DNA from: Lysobacterales bacterium
Lineage (GTDB): Bacteria; Pseudomonadota; Gammaproteobacteria; Xanthomonadales; SZUA-36
DNA: 23,819 nucleotides
Direction of reading: 5' to 3'
Assembly: GCA_021648045.1 (NCBI GenBank)
Contig: JAKITM010000032.1
Span: 1 to 23,819 of the forward strand
Both the position numbers and the translations under genes were made by a program. Below the pieces are notes generated by a model. That model worked only from the letters and a program-made list of their open reading frames with translations. It searched no databases and was not told the DNA's origin. Of the stretch, positions 16,286 through 23,501 are shown piece by piece. Position 1 is the first letter of the stretch. Each line of letters begins with the position of its first letter.

Positions 16286-17644
16286 ATGACTCCCAAATTA
16301 TCGCAGCTGCAGCCGGACTACCTTATCGCACCCCGTTGGTTGGTGCCTGTAGTGCCACACGCCCAGGTTCTGGAAAACCATTTGGTCGCGGTGACTGGCG
16401 ATACTATTTCAGCCATTGTTGAGGAGCAACAAGCTGATGAATTATGGCCGGATATAAAAAGGGTGGTGCTGGCAGAGCATGTATTGCTGCCGGGCCTGAT
16501 TAATACCCATTGTCACTCAGCGATGACTTTATTTCGTGGTTTTGCCGATGACTTACCATTGCACGACTGGTTGTACGACAACATTTGGCCGGCAGAACAG
16601 CGTTGGGTCGGCCCCGATTTTGTGCGCGACGGCACCGAGCTTGCGGTAGTAGAAATGCTGCGTTCTGGCACCACCTGCTTCAGCGACAATTACTTTTTTC
16701 CGGATGTAGCTGCAGCTGTCGCTGTAAAGGCTGGCATGCGGGTAACGGTTGGTTTACTGGTGATTGACCTGCCAACTGCCTGGGCAGCTGATGCGGATGA
16801 ATATTTCCGCCGGGGTATAGAAGTCCATCAAAACTTTCTTTCCGAACCCTTGGTGCGTACGGCGTTTGCCCCACATGCACCGTATTCTGTTAGTGATATC
16901 CAACTTGAACGAATTGCTTTGCTGGCCGATGAAATGGATATTCCTATTCATATGCATTTGCATGAATCACCCTGGGAAATTGAAGATTCAATGGAAAAAC
17001 ACGGGATTCGACCCATGGCTCGGCTGGAAAAAATCGGTATGCTCAGCCCTCGTTTAATGGCTGTACATATGACCCAGGTAAGTGACCACGAAATTGAGGT
17101 ATTAGGCCAGCGTGGTGTGCATGTTCTGCATTGTCCGGAATCCAATCTCAAGCTCGCCAGCGGCTTTTGCCCGGTGCATAAACTTCAGGCAGCCGGAGTA
17201 AATATTACTATTGCCACCGATGGTGCAGCCAGCAATAACGATCTGGATCTTTTAGGTGAGGCACAAACCGCCTCGTTTCTGGCCAAGGGTCTATCCGCTA
17301 ATCCACGCGCGTTGCCGGTGGCTGATGCACTTGAGATGGTCACTATAAATGCCGCCAGAGCATTGGGTATGGAAACTGAAATAGGTTCGATTGAAGTGGG
17401 TAAGCAAGCGGATTTTTGTGCGCTTGATTTTAGTGCCCCGGAAAGTCATCCGGTGCACGATGTACTTTCTCAAATAATTTATGCCAGTCATCGCCAGCAA
17501 GTCAGTGATGTCTGGGTCGCCGGTGAACGCCTGTTAGAGCAGGGCAAGCTTACGCGCATGGATATGGCGGATATTATTAGCCGCGCCGATCAATGGGGAG
17601 AGCGATTACAACGGCATCGCCAGCAACACCAACAGTTAGCGTAG
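16286..17644 (+). CDS. mtaD: 5'-methylthioadenosine/S-adenosylhomocysteine deaminase-type amidohydrolase
   Basis: The ATG at 16286 lies one base after the efp stop; an earlier in-frame ATG inside efp is unlikely. The 452-residue product is an amidohydrolase of the TRZ/ATZ group with metal ligands in NTHCHSAM (His75, His77). FAPHAPYSVS, HMHLHESPWE, LHCPESNLKLASG and ATDGAASNNDLDLLGE follow. The neighbourhood mtaD-ubiG-mupP matches that of P. aeruginosa PA3170, an MTA deaminase feeding methylthioinosine salvage. The substrate is inferred from family and synteny; related members deaminate other purines. Confidence 0.85.
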   Translation: MTPKLSQLQPDYLIAPRWLVPVVPHAQVLENHLVAVTGDTISAIVEEQQADELWPDIKRVVLAEHVLLPGLINTHCHSAMTLFRGFADDLPLHDWLYDNIWPAEQRWVGPDFVRDGTELAVVEMLRSGTTCFSDNYFFPDVAAAVAVKAGMRVTVGLLVIDLPTAWAADADEYFRRGIEVHQNFLSEPLVRTAFAPHAPYSVSDIQLERIALLADEMDIPIHMHLHESPWEIEDSMEKHGIRPMARLEKIGMLSPRLMAVHMTQVSDHEIEVLGQRGVHVLHCPESNLKLASGFCPVHKLQAAGVNITIATDGAASNNDLDLLGEAQTASFLAKGLSANPRALPVADALEMVTINAARALGMETEIGSIEVGKQADFCALDFSAPESHPVHDVLSQIIYASHRQQVSDVWVAGERLLEQGKLTRMDMADIISRADQWGERLQRHRQQHQQLA

Positions 17645-17666
17645 CCGCTATGCGGGAATCAGGATA

Positions 17667-18398
17667 ATGAATACAGCAAAAACTCAAAAAGACAATTTCC
17701 AGGCCAATGTTGACCCGGAAGAAAAGCGCAAATTTGAAGCCCAGGCGAATGGCTGGTGGGATCCGGATGGGGATTTTCGCCCCTTGCATGATCTTAATCC
17801 CGCGCGGCTTAACTATATCGCGGAAATCCACCCACTGAAAGCCGCCAAAACCTTGGATGTTGGCTGTGGTGGTGGGATATTATCCGAAGCCATGGCCAGA
17901 GATGGTGCGGATGTCACAGCCATCGATATCGCTGAAAAATCGCTGAAAATTGCCAGGCTGCACGGCCTGGAGTCCGGTGTTGAAGTAGATTATCGTTGTA
18001 TAACTGTTGAAGAACTCGCGCAAAATGAAGCGGGGGCCTACGAACTGGTCACCTGTCTGGAAATGCTTGAGCATGTACCGGACCCGTCTTCTATAATCGC
18101 TTCTGTAGCAACGCTGTTAGCGCCTGGTGGGGATTGTTTTTTCAGCACCATTAACCGAACGCCGAAGGCTTTTGTTATGGCAATCCTTGCTGCTGAACAT
18201 GTACTGCGCTTGCTGCCCCGTGGCACTCATCAGTACGACCGTTTTATTCGACCATCAGAATTATCCGCATGGATTCGCGAGGCAGGCATGGAAGTGAAGG
18301 ATATTCGTGGCCTGCATTACAACCCGTTACAGCGGACGGTTAAAACCGGTGGCTCGGTTGGGGTGAATTATCTGATTCATGCGTATAAACCTGCTTGA
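17667..18398 (+). CDS. ubiG: Ubiquinone biosynthesis O-methyltransferase
   Basis: The 243-residue class I SAM methyltransferase has the binding motif LDVGCGGGILSEAMA (residues 63-77). The UbiG-specific blocks FEAQANGWWDPDGDFRPLHDL, CLEMLEHVPDP and HQYDRFIRPSEL are also present. It methylates two hydroxyl groups of the ubiquinone ring during ubiquinone synthesis and associates with the membrane. It starts 22 bases after mtaD with AGGA just upstream, and the next gene follows by 22 bases, so it sits inside one transcription unit. Confidence 0.96.
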   Translation: MNTAKTQKDNFQANVDPEEKRKFEAQANGWWDPDGDFRPLHDLNPARLNYIAEIHPLKAAKTLDVGCGGGILSEAMARDGADVTAIDIAEKSLKIARLHGLESGVEVDYRCITVEELAQNEAGAYELVTCLEMLEHVPDPSSIIASVATLLAPGGDCFFSTINRTPKAFVMAILAAEHVLRLLPRGTHQYDRFIRPSELSAWIREAGMEVKDIRGLHYNPLQRTVKTGGSVGVNYLIHAYKPA

Positions 18399-18420
18399 TG
18401 CCAGCAAATAGTATAAATAA

Positions 18421-19050
18421 GTGATTAAAGCGGTTCTATTTGATCTCGATGGTACCCTGCTGGATACCGCCCGTGACCTGGTAGCAGCACTCAATCATGT
18501 GCGTGCGGGCGAAGGCATGTTGCCGCTTGAAGTGGCATCACTGGCCTTTGCTGTCAGTCGCGGTGCTGCAGGTTTGATCGAAGCTGGAATGCCAGCAGCT
18601 GATGCGGCCCTCACAGCCAGTCGGAAACAACAATTACTCGATTATTACAGTGAAAACCCATACACCGATACCATTCCGTTTTCTGGGGTTGAAGCCATGC
18701 TAGCAGCGCTTGATGCAAGCGCGATGCCCTGGGGTGTTGTCACCAATAAACACTCCAGGTTTACCCAATTAGTGATGCAGGCATCCGGATTGGCCAAGCG
18801 TTCAGCTTGTCTGGTTTGCGGAGATACACTGGCACGGGCTAAACCCTGGCCGGATCAATTATTGCTGGCCTGTGAAAGATTAAAAATTAAACCTGAAAAT
18901 ACAATGTATATTGGTGACGACCAACGCGATATGCAGGCCGCAGAAGCTGCGGGAATGCCAGGTTATCATGTCAGTTGGGGCTACGGGCCTGCTGCTAGTG
19001 ACGCTGCTATTTTGCAGTCACCGGCAGAGATTATCGATTTATTACAGTGA
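18421..19050 (+). CDS. mupP: HAD phosphatase, probable N-acetylmuramic acid 6-phosphate phosphatase MupP
   Basis: This 209-residue HAD hydrolase of the phosphoglycolate-phosphatase type has nucleophile Asp8 in FDLDGTLLDT, then VVTNK and YIGDDQRDMQAAEAAGMPG. In Pseudomonas the gene next to ubiG in this position is mupP, whose product dephosphorylates MurNAc-6-phosphate in the cell-wall recycling route that bypasses de novo UDP-MurNAc synthesis. The assignment rests on synteny with ubiG and on family; a true phosphoglycolate phosphatase (gph) cannot be excluded. The start is GTG with no strong Shine-Dalgarno, and the end overlaps the next gene by 4 bases. Confidence 0.75.
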   Translation: MIKAVLFDLDGTLLDTARDLVAALNHVRAGEGMLPLEVASLAFAVSRGAAGLIEAGMPAADAALTASRKQQLLDYYSENPYTDTIPFSGVEAMLAALDASAMPWGVVTNKHSRFTQLVMQASGLAKRSACLVCGDTLARAKPWPDQLLLACERLKIKPENTMYIGDDQRDMQAAEAAGMPGYHVSWGYGPAASDAAILQSPAEIIDLLQ

Positions 19051-19430
19051 CGAAAATAATTCAACATAGCGGTAGCTGTCACTGCGGAAAAATACGCTTT
19101 GCGGTCACAGCAGCGGCTGCGATTAAAGCGGTTAAATGCAATTGTTCTATTTGTCGTCAAAGCGGTTTTTTACACCTGATAGTCAGCGCTGAGGATTTTG
19201 AGCTGTTAAGCGGTAAAAATTCACTTACAAACTACCAATTTAATAGCAAAACCGCGCATCACCTTTTTTGTAAACATTGCGGGATCAAATCTTTTTATAT
19301 CCCGCGTTCCCACCCCTCCGGGTACAGTATCAATATAAATTGCCTGGATCCCGAAACTATTGATTCGATTAGCATCGAAGATTTTGACGGTGAGAACTGG
19401 GAAGATTCTATCAGCTCACTGATTTCTTAA
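19047..19430 (+). CDS. GFA/CENP-V family zinc protein
   Basis: The 127-residue protein carries the GFA-family cysteines: CHCGKIRF (Cys11, Cys13), CNCSICRQSGFLH (Cys31, Cys33, Cys36) and FCKHCGIKSFY (Cys75, Cys78). These bind two zinc ions. Some members are linked to glutathione-formaldehyde chemistry, but most are uncharacterised, so substrate and role are unknown. The GTG start overlaps the stop of the mupP-like gene (GTGA), indicating translational coupling and membership in the same operon. It separates mupP from yciK, which are adjacent in Pseudomonas. Confidence 0.88.
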   Translation: MTKIIQHSGSCHCGKIRFAVTAAAAIKAVKCNCSICRQSGFLHLIVSAEDFELLSGKNSLTNYQFNSKTAHHLFCKHCGIKSFYIPRSHPSGYSININCLDPETIDSISIEDFDGENWEDSISSLIS

Positions 19431-19451
19431 AGCCCACCTAACGCGGATTCC

Positions 19452-19582
19452 TCCCTGTGCTCTCGTGATCTGTGTATGGGGCTGTAAAGGGTTGGGTTCT
19501 TAGGTATTGTCTGCTGGAATTCAACTCTGTGGGGTCGCTACGCACATCCCTGTGCTCTCGCGAGCTTTGTGCTTCCTGCACA
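19452..19582 (-). repeat. Palindromic GGA-loop repeat element (one good, one degraded copy)
   Basis: On the minus strand, about 30 bases after the FmdB-type gene, lie two short hairpins. TGTGC-AGGAA-GCACA is at 19582-19568 and GCACA-GGGA-TGTGC at 19555-19542. Between them is the palindrome CTCGCGAG. The second hairpin includes ACAGGGATGT, an exact match to the CsrA/RsmA core ACARGGAUGU. A degraded partial copy lies at 19452-19465, sharing 14 bases with 19547-19560. This accounts for most of the 181-base gap between the two genes. Confidence 0.6.
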
Positions 19583-19611
19583 TCAGCCGGTACCTCATCC
19601 AGAATAACGCC

Positions 19612-19902
19612 TCAATCCTTACCATCATCTGAAATATACTGCGGCCCTTTACCAGCAGACTTTTCATACACGCCTTTACTCACCTTGCGATATTGGGTAA
19701 AACCCTTTTCTGCAAGGTTTTTAGGCTTCAGCGAACTCATGCCAGCATGTAAATTAGGCGCGGTAATCACCTGTTTACAGGGCGCAGCGCAGTGTGGACA
19801 GGTACTAAGCCTGGGTTCAGTGAGTTTTTCGAGTTTTTCAAAGCCGGCACTACAGAAATCGCAACTGCTATCCCCGTTGGGCTGATAGACATAAATTGGC
19901 AT
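19612..19902 (-). CDS. FmdB-type zinc-ribbon protein
   Basis: From the ATG at 19900-19902 (MPIYVYQPNG), preceded by GAGG about 9 bases upstream, the product has 96 residues. Two Cys pairs, CDFC (14, 17) and CPHC (35, 38), form the zinc ribbon of the FmdB family; the conserved opening is MPIYxY. The C-terminal part is basic and Gly/Ser-rich. FmdB proteins were named from a formamidase operon regulator, but their general function is unclear. A longer frame using TTG upstream exists but would swallow the Shine-Dalgarno. Confidence 0.87.
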   Translation of the reverse strand: MPIYVYQPNGDSSCDFCSAGFEKLEKLTEPRLSTCPHCAAPCKQVITAPNLHAGMSSLKPKNLAEKGFTQYRKVSKGVYEKSAGKGPQYISDDGKD

Positions 19903-19975
19903 ACCAGGGAACCTCAAATGGTTTGATTTGAAAATAATCAGTGGAATACGGGTATTTTAGCATTGACGCAGGCTA

Positions 19976-19981
19976 TATAAT
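19976..19981 (+). promoter_or_regulatory. Candidate -10 box for yciK
   Basis: A consensus TATAAT lies 41 bases before the yciK ATG. The sequence 17 bases upstream (TATTTT) is a poor -35, and the TTGACG at 19964 is too close to serve. ACGGAA at about 20012 may act as the ribosome-binding site. Confidence 0.4.
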
Positions 19982-20022
19982 GGCCAATCTTGTCAATCTA
20001 TGAATGTAAGTAACGGAATATC

Positions 20023-20760
20023 ATGGCAACAACAAAAAATATACTAATTACCGGTGCCGCCGGTGGTTTGGGTAGTGAACTGGCATTGCAGCTTGGGCGT
20101 ATGAGTAAATCAGATGAGCTGGAATTGATCTTGTTGGATAACAACGAAAGTGGCTTAGACCAACTCGCAGACCGAATTCAGGCTGAGTGCAATTATGAAC
20201 CGTTGATTTATCCTCTGGATCTGGAAACATCCAGTATCGATGAATATACGCAAATGGCAGATGCATTAGCAACACAGTTGGGAAAACTGGATATTCTTAT
20301 GCACACAGCCGCGCGTTTTACAGCGCTTGCGCCTATGGCCCATACGGATCCGCTGGAATGGCTGCGTAGCATACAAACCAATCTCAATGGACCTTGGCTA
20401 CTGAGTAAAACTTGCCTGCCCCTGCTCAAGCAAGCAGGCAATGCCCGACTAGTGTTTTTGTTGGAAGATATGCAAACTATGCAGGAAGCCAATTGGGGTA
20501 GTTACGGGGTGAGCAAATCAGCCTTGCTTGCACTAATCGAACAGCTCAAAGCTGAGTTAGATCACGATGGCATCAGGGTTAATGGTATTAATCCCGGTCC
20601 TATGCGTACCAGTCTACGGGCAAAAGCCTGGATGCCCAGTGCGAGTGATCCTGCCCGAGAAGTGGATAAGGTTGCTAAAGGAATTATTGAGTGGATGTTT
20701 TCTAAAAACAATCAACATTGTTTAGATTCGGGCTCTAACTTATTAAATGACATTTTCTAA
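20023..20760 (+). CDS. yciK: YciK-type short-chain dehydrogenase/reductase
   Basis: This 245-residue SDR has the nucleotide-binding motif TGAAGGLG (residues 10-17) and the YxxxK pair Tyr161/Lys165 (WGSYGVSKSALL), followed by INPGPMRT. Length and neighbourhood near ubiG and mupP match the YciK group, whose substrate is unknown. Unusually, the serine-rich strand before the Tyr (TSSS in classical members) reads FLLEDMQT, so the catalytic Ser appears absent. The usual NNAG is also replaced by MHTAARF. It may bind a cofactor but have altered or no redox activity. The 3' end overlaps the convergent ada-like gene by 18 bases. Confidence 0.85.
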   Translation: MATTKNILITGAAGGLGSELALQLGRMSKSDELELILLDNNESGLDQLADRIQAECNYEPLIYPLDLETSSIDEYTQMADALATQLGKLDILMHTAARFTALAPMAHTDPLEWLRSIQTNLNGPWLLSKTCLPLLKQAGNARLVFLLEDMQTMQEANWGSYGVSKSALLALIEQLKAELDHDGIRVNGINPGPMRTSLRAKAWMPSASDPAREVDKVAKGIIEWMFSKNNQHCLDSGSNLLNDIF

Positions 20761-21618
20761 TCCTGCAGAAGTGTGACAGTTGATGTTTTCACGGGCAAGT
20801 ATAGACATTTTTATCTCTGTACCCCAGCGATACTCGCCAATAACGCCCATTTTGCGGATAACCCGATGGCAGGGAATCAAAAGCGAAATTGGATTCCGTC
20901 CCACAGCCGTACCGATAGCACGCGCAGCTTTGGGGTTACCGGTGGCAGTGGCTAGGTCGCCGTATGTCACATTCGCATTGTCTGGGATTTTAAGCAGTGC
21001 CCGCCAGACTTTTAATTGAAATGGACTGCCCGCGAGCCACACCGGCAGCGGTTGATCGCTAGACCGGGTGAAAATTCGTTCTCCCCATAATTGGGCCTGC
21101 TCAGGCTTCTCCACCAGGGCAGCCAATGGCCACTGTTGCTGCAGTTCAGCAATGGCGTATTGTTTTCCTCTGATAGAAGAAAATCCTAGGAAAGCCAGGC
21201 CGCGCTCAGTCCAGGCTAATAAACAATCGCCAAAGGGTGAGGAATAAAAACCCCATTGAATGTTAAGGTGTTTCCCTGCATTACGCGCCTGTCCCGGAAT
21301 GAGTGCGTCAGTATGGATAAGCAAATCATGCAGTCGACTGCTGCCGGATAAGCCGCTGTCTATGGCGGCATCAAATACAGTGGCGCCGGTTTTTAGCCGT
21401 GCCACAGCTGCATCACGGGTGAGATGGCGAAGAAACTGCTTTGGACTGACGCCAGCCCATGCCTGGAACACTCGCTGCAAATAGGCTGGGCTCAATTTTA
21501 GTTGTGCCGCCAGCTCTTCCAGTGACGGCTGCTCAAACTGCCGGTCTTTGAGGTAATGCAGTGCCTTAGTTACCGTTTGATAATGTCTCCGACTGGTTTC
21601 GCTGTTACTATTATTCAT
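20743..21618 (-). CDS. Ada-like protein: AraC-type HTH plus O6-alkylguanine-DNA methyltransferase
   Basis: Residues about 10-115 are an AraC-family DNA-binding domain (LEELAAQLKLSPAYLQRVFQ and WAGVSPKQFLRHLTR). The C-terminal half is an O6-alkylguanine-DNA alkyltransferase with the acceptor cysteine Cys250 in IPCHRVIRKMG. The protein repairs O6-methylguanine by irreversible transfer of the methyl group to this Cys. It lacks the N-terminal zinc domain of E. coli Ada that repairs methylphosphotriesters and switches on transcription. It is therefore a two-domain Ada variant whose regulatory role is uncertain. It is divergent from hinT and overlaps yciK at the 3' end. Confidence 0.9.
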   Translation of the reverse strand: MNNSNSETSRRHYQTVTKALHYLKDRQFEQPSLEELAAQLKLSPAYLQRVFQAWAGVSPKQFLRHLTRDAAVARLKTGATVFDAAIDSGLSGSSRLHDLLIHTDALIPGQARNAGKHLNIQWGFYSSPFGDCLLAWTERGLAFLGFSSIRGKQYAIAELQQQWPLAALVEKPEQAQLWGERIFTRSSDQPLPVWLAGSPFQLKVWRALLKIPDNANVTYGDLATATGNPKAARAIGTAVGRNPISLLIPCHRVIRKMGVIGEYRWGTEIKMSILARENINCHTSAGLENVI

Positions 21619-21689
21619 TGTGATATTTTGCGTGATAATTGCGGCTTAGACCACCCGTTTCTTGCGCTAATAATTATTGGAGAGATTGT

Positions 21690-22034
21690 ATGTCAGAAGA
21701 CCTGTTTGAAAAAATTATTGCCCGTGAAATACCTGCAGACATTGTATATGAAACCGAAACTGTACTGGCTTTCAGAGACATTAACCCACAGGCACCGACT
21801 CATATCCTGATTATTCCCAAGGAAAAAATTCGCACAATCAATGATATTACTGATCATCAAGCAGGTTTGATTGGTGAGTTATATTTGGCCGCCAGGGATA
21901 TTGCTAAACAAGCAGGCTTTGCTGATGAGGGTTACAGGGTAGTGATGAACTGTGGTGAATCTGCTGGCCAGAGCGTGTGGCATATACATTTGCATTTACT
22001 TGCTGGGCGAGCACTAACATGGCCACCTGGGTGA
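21690..22034 (+). CDS. hinT: HIT-family purine nucleoside phosphoramidase HinT
   Basis: The start is the ATG at 21690 with GGAGAG 5 bases upstream. The 114-residue product carries the histidine triad HIHLHLLAGR (His98, His100, His102) and ends WPPG as HinT proteins do. The family hydrolyses adenosine 5'-phosphoramidates such as lysyl-AMP adducts. It is divergent from the ada-like gene and convergent with the LysR gene. Confidence 0.93.
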   Translation: MSEDLFEKIIAREIPADIVYETETVLAFRDINPQAPTHILIIPKEKIRTINDITDHQAGLIGELYLAARDIAKQAGFADEGYRVVMNCGESAGQSVWHIHLHLLAGRALTWPPG

Positions 22035-22049
22035 TATTCCAAATGAGAG

Positions 22050-22080
22050 ACCAAATCACAGGCCGGAGTTGGTTTTTTTT
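22050..22080 (+). terminator. Weak candidate terminator after hinT
   Basis: ACCAA (22050-22054) can pair with TTGGT (22069-22073) across 14 bases, and the stem runs into an eight-T tract ending at 22080. The stem is short, but the T tract and the position between convergent genes fit. Confidence 0.35.
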
Positions 22081-22098
22081 CCGCTAAGCAGGATAAAT

Positions 22099-23004
22099 CT
22101 AGTTATTCAGAAGTGGTTTTTGTCTGGCTTCTTCCAACAGCCAGTCGCGAAATACATTTGCAAGTTTATTGTCGGTACCTATTGGGGTCACAATGTAATA
22201 AGCCATTTGGTCTTGCAAGCTGGATTCGAAAGGCTTAATCAAACGCCCAGACTTGAGGTCATCCTGGATAAGTGATGTGTGACCCAGCGCCAATCCCATT
22301 CCTTGTGCTGCAGCCTCAAGCATCATGCTCGAATGACTAAAACTTAAACCCCGCTGGGAATCAACTCCGGTAACCCCGGCTGCCTTCAGCCATTGCATCC
22401 AGTCCTCACGGGCATAATCATCGTGCAACAGAGTGAATTGTGCTAGGTTTTCTGCCTTGCAGGGGAACTTCGATTTTTCACATAAGTCAGGGCTGCAAAC
22501 GGGAAAAATATCATCCCGTAACAGTAGGGTGGAGTTAGTATCTGGCCATTCCCCGCCACCATAGCGAATAGCTAAATCTACCCCGTCACGATCAAAATCA
22601 ACGACCCATTCTGATGCCGCAATTCGAATATCCATATTCGTATGAGCCTGCTGGAAATCCGGCAATTTTGGAATCAGCCAGCGTTCGGCGAAAGAGGTGA
22701 GGGTGCTGACCACCAATTCAACATTACGGTTACGCCGGGTCACTCTTTCGGTGGCTGCGGCTAATTCTTTCAGCGCCACATTCACATCTTGTAAATAAAC
22801 TTTTCCTTGTTCTGTAAGCGTCAGGCTGCGACTACCACGGATAAAGAGCGGTATTTCGAGAAATTCTTCTAACTGTTTGACTTGCAGGCTAACGGCCGCC
22901 TGAGTTACATACAGGTCTTCGGCTGCCCGGGTGAAACTTAAATGTTTGGCAGAGGCTACAAATGCACGCAATGCACGCAGTGGAGGAATCTTTCTATAAT
23001 TCAT
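22099..23004 (-). CDS. LysR-family transcriptional regulator, GcvA-like
   Basis: The 301-residue protein starts PPLRALRAFVASAKHLSFTR followed by AAEDLYVTQAAVSLQVKQLE, the LysR winged helix-turn-helix in its GcvA-subgroup form. A periplasmic-binding-like effector domain of usual length follows (from about residue 90), including FDRDGVDLAIRYGGGEWPD. GcvA controls the glycine cleavage genes in E. coli, but many GcvA-like paralogues regulate other targets; no target gene is adjacent. Upstream is the long non-coding stretch 23005-23819, so it is not divergent to a visible gene. Confidence 0.88.
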   Translation of the reverse strand: MNYRKIPPLRALRAFVASAKHLSFTRAAEDLYVTQAAVSLQVKQLEEFLEIPLFIRGSRSLTLTEQGKVYLQDVNVALKELAAATERVTRRNRNVELVVSTLTSFAERWLIPKLPDFQQAHTNMDIRIAASEWVVDFDRDGVDLAIRYGGGEWPDTNSTLLLRDDIFPVCSPDLCEKSKFPCKAENLAQFTLLHDDYAREDWMQWLKAAGVTGVDSQRGLSFSHSSMMLEAAAQGMGLALGHTSLIQDDLKSGRLIKPFESSLQDQMAYYIVTPIGTDNKLANVFRDWLLEEARQKPLLNN

Positions 23005-23151
23005 TTAATGTACCCCAAGTTTATTAAAAAATGGGCAAGCTACACCCACAATTTTAATAGTTACTCATTCAGGAAGGTGTAATTGTGCGGTAATCTCCAC
23101 AAATACCACCTTGATATTGAATAACTTGGAACCTCAAAACGCTTCACCTTG

Positions 23152-23173
23152 AAGGAGTTAGAGGCTCCTTTGT
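23152..23173 (+). terminator. Small hairpin with short T run
   Basis: AAGGAG (23152-23157) pairs with CTCCTT (23165-23170), followed by TTGTT. It is in the gene-free region right of the LysR gene and could end a transcript; the T run is weak. The A+T-rich stretch 23171-23249 after it shows nothing further. Confidence 0.3.
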
Positions 23174-23249
23174 TGCTATATATATCGTCTCTTTTGTAAA
23201 ACCTATTATGGCATAAATAAATCTAGGGCAAACGACAAGAAATTATCAA

Positions 23250-23278
23250 TTGTTTTAGTTATTATTAATATATAAGAT
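23250..23278 (+). promoter_or_regulatory. Candidate promoter ahead of the hairpin/tandem-repeat region
   Basis: TTGTTT (23250-23255) and TAAGAT (23273-23278) are spaced by 17 bases in an A+T-rich stretch, giving a plausible start near 23285. It would transcribe rightward through the hairpins and the 91-base repeats. No GacA-type palindrome was found upstream. Confidence 0.4.
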
Positions 23279-23330
23279 ACGCCACATCAAATAGGCTCTG
23301 AGTGAATGAAATGCTCGGAATCTACACCAA

Positions 23331-23501
23331 ATACCATCAGTCGTTAAGGGTGAAGCAAGAGCCCCCCTTTCTTACTTCATCTGACGGTTGGTATAAGTTT
23401 GGCCCCTTGGGCCAACTTTACTTGTTAGCTTGCTAACAGGCGCCCGGAGCAGGTTTCCCCTCTTTTTCCTGTTCCGGGCATTTTGCCTACAAGGATGTAG
23501 G
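23331..23501 (+). ncRNA. Structured region: possible 5' part of a non-coding RNA
   Basis: Five inverted repeats follow one another in 171 bases. First, GGTGAAGCAAG (23349) pairs with CTTACTTCATC (23371), with outer ATACCA/TGGTAT. Second is TTGGCCC-CTT-GGGCCAA (23399-23415), and third TGTTAGC-TT-GCTAACA (23423-23438). Fourth is a 12-bp stem GCCCGGAGCAGG/CCTGTTCCGGGC (23442-23453 with 23468-23479) containing one G-U pair. Fifth is CCTACA-AGGA-TGTAGG (23486-23501). No protein frame is visible. The fourth hairpin is followed by ATTTT and could instead be a terminator. Assignment as a non-coding RNA is inference. Confidence 0.4.

Noticed and set aside
19472..19885. Plus-strand frame of 137 codons
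   Set aside because: It is antisense to the FmdB-type gene and runs through the palindromic repeat; the zinc-ribbon frame on the other strand is clearly the real one.
19964..19981. TTGACG with TATAAT as a full sigma-70 promoter for yciK
   Set aside because: The two boxes are only 6 bases apart, far below the usual 16-18; only the -10 element was kept as a candidate.
23005..23330. Protein-coding gene upstream of the LysR gene
   Set aside because: All frames are broken by stops within a few dozen codons and none has a convincing start.
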